Positions 40,671-47,137 of a stretch of DNA of 64,000 nt are shown here, piece by piece; the stretch's first letter is position 1, and every line of letters starts with the position of its first letter. The stretch is from assembly GCA_934717855.1 (NCBI GenBank), contig CAKUZI010000004.1:62001-126000 (forward strand). Direction: 5' to 3'. A model generated the notes under the pieces. That model searched no databases, was not told where the DNA came from, and was given only the letters and a program-made list of their open reading frames with translations. The position numbers were made by a program, and so were the translations under genes. The DNA comes from an uncultured Candidatus Melainabacteria bacterium. GTDB lineage: Bacteria; Cyanobacteriota; Vampirovibrionia; Gastranaerophilales; Gastranaerophilaceae.

Positions 40671-41465
40671 ATGATAAATAAATTGATTAATAATGATTTT
40701 GTTTTGACGGAAGATATTGTACGGGGAACTTACTGCAATAATTTCCGTAAATCAGGTTTTACTTTAGCAGAGGTGTTAATTACTTTAGGTATAATAGGAG
40801 TTGTTGCTTCTTTGGTTTTACCTACGTTAATTGAAAAATTTAAGGACAAAGTTTATATTACACAAACTAAAAAGACTTATTCTACTGTACAGACAGTATT
40901 CAATCAATGGATGTATGACAAAGGTTGTCTTGATTATGCCTGCCTTTTTGAGCAATCTAAAACTCAGGCAGAATTGTCTAGCGAATTTTTATCATATTTT
41001 AAGAGCGTAAAAACTTGTAAACTTTCTGTATCTGGTTGTTTAGCTGATAATATAAAATTACCTAAAGCAACTAATAATGGTCATGGAAAATTAGATGTAA
41101 TGCATGGAAAAAATTGGTATAGTGCAATTTTAGCTGATGGTTCAGTAGTCGGAATATTCCCTTATGTTAATGGGGATGAAAATTGTGGACGAATTTTTGT
41201 TGACAGGCTAAGAGATGAAAATGGTAATTATATTTCTGATGGAAAGGGTGGGTACAAAACAAAAGAGACATATTCAAAACAGTGTGGAGTTTTTTTGATT
41301 GATTCAAATGGTTTGAAAGGACCAAATCAGCTTGGCGCGGATGTATATACTTTTATTATTAATAATAAAAGTATATTTAATTGGCATACAAAAATTGATA
41401 CAGTATTGGTAGATGAAAAACTTGATTATATAAACTACAATCTAGATAATATAAAAGGTAATTAA
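40671..41465 (+). CDS. Type IV pilin-like prepilin, probably leaderless
   Basis: 264 aa if it starts at the ATG at 40671; the frame is open further upstream, but the -10 box at 40658 places the transcript start at about this ATG. There is no Shine-Dalgarno site. The leader is unusually long (about 30 residues, ending CNNFRKSG) before FTLAEVLITLGIIGVVASLVL, Glu at +5. The globular part has four or more Cys (GCLDYACLF, KTCKLSVSGCLAD), and GVFLIDSNGLKGPNQLG, which corresponds to IDVNGAKGPN in the prepilin at 26602 and VDTNGVKKPN in the one at 647. A minor pilin or adhesin-like tip subunit is plausible. Confidence 0.82.
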   Translation: MINKLINNDFVLTEDIVRGTYCNNFRKSGFTLAEVLITLGIIGVVASLVLPTLIEKFKDKVYITQTKKTYSTVQTVFNQWMYDKGCLDYACLFEQSKTQAELSSEFLSYFKSVKTCKLSVSGCLADNIKLPKATNNGHGKLDVMHGKNWYSAILADGSVVGIFPYVNGDENCGRIFVDRLRDENGNYISDGKGGYKTKETYSKQCGVFLIDSNGLKGPNQLGADVYTFIINNKSIFNWHTKIDTVLVDEKLDYINYNLDNIKGN

Positions 41466-41495
41466 TTATTATTATAATATTGAACAGTTAAATTT

Positions 41496-41544
41496 GTTGT
41501 TTGAACAAACAACGACTATTTATTCACAGACAAATAGTCGTTGT
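41496..41544. terminator. Overlapping hairpins between prepilin and dut
   Basis: ACAACGACTATTT (41509-41521) pairs with AAATAGTCGTTGT (41532-41544); GTTGTTTG (41496) can instead pair with CAAACAAC (to 41513). The two share bases. They lie between convergent genes, so probably a bidirectional terminator without a strong T run. Confidence 0.6.
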
Positions 41545-41599
41545 AATAATATTCATTTCAATTAATAACGAAATTTTTCTTTAAAAAAGGTAGCAAAAT

Positions 41600-42037
41600 C
41601 TATTTCCCAGTAGAGCCGAAACCACCCTCTCCTCGAGATGTTTCTGAAAGCTCTACTGCAACTTTAATTTCTGCTTGTTCAACTCGAGCAATTACCATTT
41701 GTGCAATTCTTTCGTCTGGTTGAATTGTATATGCTTCATTTGAAACATTTACGATTGGCACACAAACTTCTCCACGGTAATCTTCATCAATTGTTCCGAT
41801 GCAGTTGATAAGAGTAATTCCGTGTTTAATAGAAAGTCCTGAACGAGGTCTTACTTGCGCTTCATATCCGTGTTCAAGTTCAATTTTTAGCCCTGTAGGA
41901 ATTAACTTTCTTTCCAAAGGTTGCAATGTAATCGGTTCAGAAATAGCTGCGCATAAATCCATTCCTGCAGCTCCCTCTGTTTTGTATTCCGGTAAAAATT
42001 TGTTGTGTGGTAACCTTTCAATTTTCAATACTGTCAT
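41600..42037 (-). CDS. dut: dUTP diphosphatase
   Basis: 145 aa, trimeric dUTPase type. All five motifs are present: I, AAGMDLCAA; II, RPRSGLSIKHG; III, NCIGTIDEDYRGEV (catalytic Asp in TIDxDYRG); IV, DERIAQMVI; V, SRGEGGFGSTG. It splits dUTP to dUMP and pyrophosphate, keeping uracil out of DNA and feeding thymidylate synthesis. It lies 13 bp downstream of tyrA on the same strand. A relic of a second dut C-terminus lies at 40251. Confidence 0.97.
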   Translation of the reverse strand: MTVLKIERLPHNKFLPEYKTEGAAGMDLCAAISEPITLQPLERKLIPTGLKIELEHGYEAQVRPRSGLSIKHGITLINCIGTIDEDYRGEVCVPIVNVSNEAYTIQPDERIAQMVIARVEQAEIKVAVELSETSRGEGGFGSTGK

Positions 42038-42050
42038 TTTTTAGCCTTTC

Positions 42051-42821
42051 TTATTTATACATTTCAGATCGTATTTTTTTAATTTCTCCAATAGTTTCAG
42101 GATAATTTTCAGTCAAAAGTTCGCCAATTGATTTGTAAAGTTTAAGAATAGATTGCTCTATGTTTTTGTGATTAAGATTTACCATATCGCAAGCCATTTC
42201 TTCGTTTGACAAAGCTAGGCGAGTCATATCCCTAAAACCGCTGGACGCTATTTCTAGAGCAAGCGGATTATCTTTTGCCGATAATACAAGAGCTTGTGCC
42301 AACACCATTGGCATATGTGAAATTAGTGCAACGGATTTGTCGTGTTCTTCCGCACTTGCAAAAACCGGTTTTGCCCCAACAAAATCAATGATTTCAAGCA
42401 AAGGATTAAATATTTCGTTTTCTGATTGTTTAGTTGAATAGTCATTAATTACAACCCATTTTGCACCTTTAAACAATCCTTTAAAAGAGTTTTCAAACCC
42501 TTTATGTTCTGTACCAGCCATCGGGTGAGACGGAATAAAATTGTAAGGTCTTTGTTTTTGGCAAACAAATTCTTTTAAACTGCATACATCTGTAACTACT
42601 GTTTCCGGTTTTAAAACATTTTCAAGCTCGTCTAATACATTGAGAGTTTTGTTCATTGCAGTGCAAACAAAGACAATATCCCTGTCTTTTAGTACATCAT
42701 AAGTACTAAAAATTCTATCTCCGTTTTGAGATTGTGAAACAGCAATAACGTCGAAAGTCTTGCTCAAATCTTTGAATAGAGACCCGCCAATTAATCCTAA
42801 ACCTATAATTCCAATTTTCAT
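42051..42821 (-). CDS. tyrA: Prephenate dehydrogenase family protein
   Basis: 256 aa. An N-terminal Rossmann fold with GLGLIGGSLFKDL (GxGxxG, residues 7-19) leads into VFVCTAMNKTLNVLDEL and TDVCSLKEFV, then the signature SHPMAGTEHKGFENS with the conserved His, and a helical C-terminal half with SHMPMVLAQALVL and SGFRDMTRLA. Oxidative decarboxylation of prephenate or arogenate gives the tyrosine precursor. There is no ACT or chorismate mutase domain, so feedback control must lie elsewhere or act through the core. Shorter than many TyrA proteins (about 280-370 aa). It shares a transcript with dut. Confidence 0.92.
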   Translation of the reverse strand: MKIGIIGLGLIGGSLFKDLSKTFDVIAVSQSQNGDRIFSTYDVLKDRDIVFVCTAMNKTLNVLDELENVLKPETVVTDVCSLKEFVCQKQRPYNFIPSHPMAGTEHKGFENSFKGLFKGAKWVVINDYSTKQSENEIFNPLLEIIDFVGAKPVFASAEEHDKSVALISHMPMVLAQALVLSAKDNPLALEIASSGFRDMTRLALSNEEMACDMVNLNHKNIEQSILKLYKSIGELLTENYPETIGEIKKIRSEMYK

Positions 42822-42921
42822 AAAAAAATTGTATCACAAAAATTAATCTAAGAAATTAATGGATAGTAACATTTTGACTGTGTTGATATTGTGTAGTAAA
42901 ATTGAGAAAAAGGAGATTGAT

Positions 42922-43437
42922 ATGGATTTGTTAGAACTTTTAAAGAAAAGATATTCAGTAAGAAAATTTGAAGATAAAAAAGTCGAAAAAGAAAAGTTAG
43001 ATTCAATTTTGGAAGCATCTAGAGTTGCACCGACAGCTTGTAACTTTCAACCGCAAAGAATTTTAGTTTTAAATACTGAAGCTTCTTTAGAAAAGTTAAA
43101 AAAATGTACTCCTTATCATTTTCATGCCCCGCTTGCATTAATTGTATGTTACGACAAAACAACAAGCTGGAAACGTAAAGATGGCGACGATATGGGGGAA
43201 GTTGATGCTGCAATCGTTACAACTCAGATGATGCTTGAAACAGAGAATATTGGTCTTGGTACAACTTGGGTTGGATATTTTGACAAGGAAGAATTGATTA
43301 AGGAGTTTGAAATTCCTGAAAATTTTGTTCCGGTTTCTATTCTTCCGATTGGTTATCCGAAAGCTGGAGTTGAGCCAAATCCTCTTCACTTTGAACGAAA
43401 AGATTTGAGTGAAACTGTATTTTATAATAAGTTTTAA
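42922..43437 (+). CDS. Nitroreductase family protein
   Basis: 171 aa from the ATG at 42922, which follows AAAAGGAGATTG; an upstream ATG at 42859 lacks a site. The FMN-binding signature RYSVRKFEDKKVEKEKLDSI (residues 10-29) is followed by ASRVAPTACNFQPQRILVL, IVCYDKTTSW, DAAIVTTQMMLETENIGLGTTWVGYF and PIGYPKAG. These enzymes are FMN-dependent NAD(P)H oxidoreductases of nitro compounds, quinones or flavins; the physiological substrate is unknown. It is divergent from tyrA and separated by a terminator from the cupin gene. Confidence 0.9.
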   Translation: MDLLELLKKRYSVRKFEDKKVEKEKLDSILEASRVAPTACNFQPQRILVLNTEASLEKLKKCTPYHFHAPLALIVCYDKTTSWKRKDGDDMGEVDAAIVTTQMMLETENIGLGTTWVGYFDKEELIKEFEIPENFVPVSILPIGYPKAGVEPNPLHFERKDLSETVFYNKF

Positions 43438-43445
43438 AAAATTAC

Positions 43446-43478
43446 GGGTGGAAAAATTTCCACCCATTTATTTTTATA
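43446..43478. terminator. Bidirectional terminator
   Basis: GGGTGGAAA pairs with TTTCCACCC, followed by ATTTATTTTT on the plus strand. Lies between convergent genes. Confidence 0.85.
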
Positions 43479-43776
43479 TTTTGATTAATAAAAATCGACT
43501 ATCTTTCAATGCAACAACTTTGTGTTGTTTATCTTTTTTAAACATTAAAATTTCACCTTTTTCAATCTTAAATTTTTCTGCATCAAAGTGAAGTTCTATT
43601 TCTCCATCAATAACTACAACAGCGACATCACATGTAGATGTATGAGTATCAATAATTTCTTCTTTTTTCAATGAAATAACAGATAAGCTACTATTGTCAT
43701 GTTCCATTAGAATTTCTTTTTCAAACTGTTTGTCGGTTTTCCCAAGTTCTTTGAGTTTTAGTACATTGTAAAACAT
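43474..43776 (-). CDS. Small cupin-domain protein
   Basis: 100 aa, a single beta-barrel cupin. It has the first-half pattern around IIDTHTSTCDVAVVVIDGEIELHFDAEKF and the second-half pattern KIEKGEILMFKKDKQHKVVAL with its terminal His. The usual HxH of motif 1 reads THTSTCD, so the metal set is reduced (one His, a Cys nearby). AAGGAGAAT precedes the start. Such proteins act as small-molecule sensors or metal-dependent enzymes; no substrate is suggested by the neighbours. Confidence 0.8.
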   Translation of the reverse strand: MFYNVLKLKELGKTDKQFEKEILMEHDNSSLSVISLKKEEIIDTHTSTCDVAVVVIDGEIELHFDAEKFKIEKGEILMFKKDKQHKVVALKDSRFLLIKI

Positions 43777-44084
43777 TTTAATTCTCCTTATTTTGTTTCG
43801 TTCTTATTTTAAAAAAGGAGAAAAATTTTTGTATTAGACAGTTGTAGAATAAATTTTATTAATGTTCTTAAAGGCATGACATTCGCTTATTCTCAAAGTT
43901 TTGAACCATGCTTTATGGCATGCCCTTTGTGTTTCGTGTAATTGCAGGATAAATACTTTTAATTGTGTTAAATAATGTGCAAAATATTACGATAATAAAA
44001 ACGATTATGAAGAAATTTAAACTCGGGTAACCTTGTCAAATAAAGATAAACCCAAAAATCAATCTTTATAATACCATTAATCTA
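43777..44084. other. Gene-free stretch upstream of nrdD
   Basis: No ORF is convincing. AAAGGCATG (43870-43878) and CATGCCCTTT (43919-43928) can form a long hairpin about 59 nt across. The rest is AT-rich without recognised signals. Confidence 0.4.
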
Positions 44085-44122
44085 TTGCAATGTTGATTTT
44101 AAATGGTGTATTATATTAATAC
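44085..44122 (+). promoter_or_regulatory. Promoter of nrdDG with a palindrome over the -10 box
   Basis: TTGCAA (44085-44090), 18-nt spacer, TATTAT (44109-44114). The perfect palindrome GTATTA-TAT-TAATAC (44108-44122) covers the -10 and start region, a likely operator. It does not match the NrdR box consensus well. Confidence 0.6.
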
Positions 44123-44247
44123 GAATAAATAAACGAGATTTGGAAAAATAAAAGGTAGTTTAATCTTGGAATAGCTTGAGTAGTCAAACTTTTCAGGGTA
44201 GGGGTAGCCCAAGAGGCAAAATTTCGCAGTGAAGGAGATTAGATAAA
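44123..44247 (+). ncRNA. Structured 5' leader of nrdD, riboswitch candidate
   Basis: About 125 nt of leader from the expected transcript start. TCTTGG (44164-44169) and CCAAGA (44209-44214) can close a stem enclosing a TTGA-GTAG-TCAA hairpin (44176-44187) and a GGGTAGGGGTAGCCC hairpin (about 44196-44210). The enclosed part is G-rich in an AT-rich genome. The ribosome-binding site (GAAGGAGAT) lies 25 nt downstream. No known riboswitch consensus is recognised. Confidence 0.35.
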
Positions 44248-46494
44248 ATGCAAAATAATATTTTGGACAATAATAAGGTTGTAAATCTTACACCATTAAC
44301 ATCTAAAAAATCAGTTTCGAATGCGACAGTTCCGACTGAATTGAGAAGTGTGAAAGATCATGCTATTGCAAGTAAAATTGTAGTGATTAAAAAAGATGGA
44401 ACTAGGGAAGATTATAATTTCCAGAAGATTATTAACGCAGTAAAAAAATCTGCCGGAAGAGTTATGATTTCATTGTCTGATGAAGATTTTAATGATTTGG
44501 CAGAATATGTAGAAAGCGAACTTGCAAATCTAAACTCTAAAGAAGTTAACATTGCTCAAATGCACGATATTGTTGAAAGCGCATTAGAAGATGTTAGTCC
44601 GAAAATTGCAAGAAGTTACAGAAATTACCGTAACTACAAAAAGGATTTCGTTCATATGCTTGACAAAGTTTACCAAGAAAGTCAAAAAATTATGTATATC
44701 GGTGATAAAGAGAATTCTAACGCCGATTCTGCACTTGTGTCTACAAAACGTTCATTGATTTTCAATGAGTTGAACAAAGAGTTATATAAAAAGTTTTTCT
44801 TGAATGTTGAAGAACTTCAAGCAATAAATGACGGTTATATTTATATTCACGATATGTCAGCAAGACGTGATACTATGAACTGTTGCTTATTTGATGTTGC
44901 ATCAGTTTTAAAAGGCGGATTTGAAATGGGTAACTTGTGGTATAACGAACCAAAATCCCTAAATGTTGCGTTTGACGTAATCGGAGATATTACAATGGCA
45001 GCTGCAAGTCAACAATACGGTGGTTTTACATTGCCGGAAGTTGATAAAATTCTTGCACCTTATGCACAAAAAACTTATGAAGCAAGCTATGCAAAATATA
45101 TTGAAATGGGAATTTCTCCTGAAAAAGCAGATGTTCAGGCTACAAAAGATGTAGAAAAAGATTTTCACGATGGTTTCCAAGGATGGGAATACAAATTTAA
45201 TACAGTTGCATCAAGTAGAGGTGATTATCCGTTCATTACAGTTAGTGCCGGTTTAGGACAATCTAAATTTGAAAAAATGGCAACAATTGTAATGCTTGAT
45301 GTGAGACGTGGTGGTCAAGGTAAAAAATCTTGCAAAAAACCTGTATTGTTCCCTAAAATCGTGTTCTTGTTCGATAAAGATTTACACGGAAAAGGAAAAC
45401 CATTAGAAGATGTTTATAATGCAGGTATTGAATGTTCTAAAAAGGCTATGTATCCGGATTGGTTGTCTTTGACCGGTGAAGGTTACGTTGCATCAATGTA
45501 CAAACAATATGGAAAAGTTGTTTCTCCAATGGGTTGCAGAGCGTTCTTGTCTCCTTGGTACGAAAGAGGCGGAATGCACAAAGCTGATGAAAATGACAAA
45601 CCAATTTTTGTTGGTAGATTTAATATCGGAGCAATCAGCTTACACTTACCTTTGATTTATGCAAAGGCTCAAAAAGAAAGCAAAGATTTTTATGAAGTTC
45701 TTGATTACTATATGGAATTAATCAGAAAAATTCATATCAGAACTTATGATTACTTGGGAGAAATGAAAGCTTCAACAAACCCTCTTGCATATTGTGAAGG
45801 CGGTTTCTTAGGCGGTCACTTGGGTATTCATGACAAAATTAAGCCTATTTTGAAATCAGCAACAGCTTCATTCGGTATTACAGCATTGAATGAGTTGCAA
45901 GAACTTTATAACGGAAAATCTTTGGCAGAAGATGGAGCATTTGCTCTTGAAGTTATGGAATATATCAATAAGAAAGTTGATGAATTCAAAGAAAAAGATG
46001 GATACCTTTACGCTATTTATGGTACTCCGGCTGAAAACCTTTGCGGATTACAAGTAAAACAATTCAGAAAGAAATATGGTATTGTAAAAAACGTATCTGA
46101 TAGAGGTTATGTTTCAAACAGTTTCCACTGTCATGTTTCAGAAAAAATTTCTCCTATTCAAAAACAGAATTTGGAAAAACGTTTCTGGGATTTATTAAAC
46201 GGCGGTAAAATCCAATATGTAAAATACCCTGTTTCTTACAATACCGGAGCAATTGAAACGCTTATTAACAGAGCAATGGACTTAGGTTTTTATGAAGGTG
46301 TAAACTTGGCTCTTTCATATTGCGATGATTGTGGGCACCAAGAGTTGAATATGGATGTTTGTCCTAAATGTGGTAGCAGAAACCTTACTAAAATAGATAG
46401 AATGAATGGTTATCTATCTTACTCAAGAGTAAAGGGTGATACTCGTTTAAATCAAGCTAAAATGGAAGAAATTAAAGACAGAGTGAGCATGTAA
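44248..46494 (+). CDS. nrdD: Anaerobic ribonucleoside-triphosphate reductase
   Basis: 748 aa, class III reductase. An N-terminal ATP-cone (about 45-135, VVIKKDGTREDYNFQKIINAVKKS) senses ATP/dATP. The ten-stranded barrel core follows (HDMSARRDTMNCCLF; FPFITVS-type segment PFITVSAGL). The C-terminal zinc site is Cys692, Cys695, Cys705 and Cys708. The glycyl radical loop reads RMNGYLSYSR with Gly721 as the radical residue; the residue before it is Asn, where Cys is usual in many NrdD. It makes dNTPs from NTPs under anaerobiosis and is oxygen-sensitive, matching a gut anaerobe. It overlaps nrdG by one base. Confidence 0.97.
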   Translation: MQNNILDNNKVVNLTPLTSKKSVSNATVPTELRSVKDHAIASKIVVIKKDGTREDYNFQKIINAVKKSAGRVMISLSDEDFNDLAEYVESELANLNSKEVNIAQMHDIVESALEDVSPKIARSYRNYRNYKKDFVHMLDKVYQESQKIMYIGDKENSNADSALVSTKRSLIFNELNKELYKKFFLNVEELQAINDGYIYIHDMSARRDTMNCCLFDVASVLKGGFEMGNLWYNEPKSLNVAFDVIGDITMAAASQQYGGFTLPEVDKILAPYAQKTYEASYAKYIEMGISPEKADVQATKDVEKDFHDGFQGWEYKFNTVASSRGDYPFITVSAGLGQSKFEKMATIVMLDVRRGGQGKKSCKKPVLFPKIVFLFDKDLHGKGKPLEDVYNAGIECSKKAMYPDWLSLTGEGYVASMYKQYGKVVSPMGCRAFLSPWYERGGMHKADENDKPIFVGRFNIGAISLHLPLIYAKAQKESKDFYEVLDYYMELIRKIHIRTYDYLGEMKASTNPLAYCEGGFLGGHLGIHDKIKPILKSATASFGITALNELQELYNGKSLAEDGAFALEVMEYINKKVDEFKEKDGYLYAIYGTPAENLCGLQVKQFRKKYGIVKNVSDRGYVSNSFHCHVSEKISPIQKQNLEKRFWDLLNGGKIQYVKYPVSYNTGAIETLINRAMDLGFYEGVNLALSYCDDCGHQELNMDVCPKCGSRNLTKIDRMNGYLSYSRVKGDTRLNQAKMEEIKDRVSM

Positions 46495-46985
46495 TGAGAT
46501 ACCATAATATAACAAAAGAAGATATGCTTAATGGTGAAGGCTTGAGGTCTGTCTTATGGCTTGCAGGTTGTACACATCATTGTAAAAATTGCCAAAATCC
46601 GATAACTTGGGATATTAACGGCGGAATACCTTTTGATGAAGATGCAAAACAAGAATTGTTTGAATCTTTGGATAAGGATTATGTTTCAGGAATTACTTTT
46701 AGTGGTGGTGACCCGCTTCATCCGCAAAACAGAAAAGAAGTTTTTGCTCTTGCAAAAGAGATAAAAGAAAAATTTCCGGATAAAACTGTTTGGTTGTATT
46801 CAGGTTTTTCTTGGGAAGAATTCTGTGATATTCTGGAAGTAAAATATTTGGATGTTGTAGCAGACGGGGAATTTATCGAAGAGCTGAAAGATGTTAGAAT
46901 TCCTTGGGTTGGAAGTTCTAACCAGAGAGTTATTGATGTTCAAAAATCTCTAGCAAGCGGTGAAGTTTGCTTGTATAAAAAGTAA
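46494..46985 (+). CDS. nrdG: Anaerobic ribonucleotide reductase activating protein
   Basis: 163 aa radical-SAM activase. Cys26, Cys30 and Cys33 form the CX3CX2C cluster in LAGCTHHCKNCQNPITWD; GITFSGGDPL is the SAM-binding GGD-type motif. It reduces SAM and generates the glycyl radical at Gly721 of NrdD. The ATG overlaps the nrdD stop in TAATG, so translation is coupled. A terminator follows. Confidence 0.97.
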   Translation: MRYHNITKEDMLNGEGLRSVLWLAGCTHHCKNCQNPITWDINGGIPFDEDAKQELFESLDKDYVSGITFSGGDPLHPQNRKEVFALAKEIKEKFPDKTVWLYSGFSWEEFCDILEVKYLDVVADGEFIEELKDVRIPWVGSSNQRVIDVQKSLASGEVCLYKK

Positions 46986-47012
46986 CCGTTCGTTTATATA
47001 AGAAAGATTGCT

Positions 47013-47042
47013 AAAAAGTGGTGCTATAGCGCCACTTTTTTA
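47013..47042 (+). terminator. Terminator after nrdG
   Basis: AAAAAGTGGTGC pairs with GCGCCACTTTTTT around a TATA loop. Confidence 0.92.
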
Positions 47043-47137
47043 TATATTAATAAAAAAAGTTGTAACAATTTATTAAAAAGGTAGCAAAAAAATTTTATCA
47101 GTTTTTTTACATGAGAATTAATTCACAGGAGAAAATT

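Noticed and set aside
44085..44122. NrdR boxes upstream of nrdD
   Set aside because: The palindrome there (GTATTA-TAT-TAATAC) does not match the ACACTATATATTGT-type consensus and is single, whereas NrdR boxes are paired.
44123..44247. Adenosylcobalamin riboswitch before nrdD
   Set aside because: No B12-box-like GCCACTG core; class III reductase does not use cobalamin.
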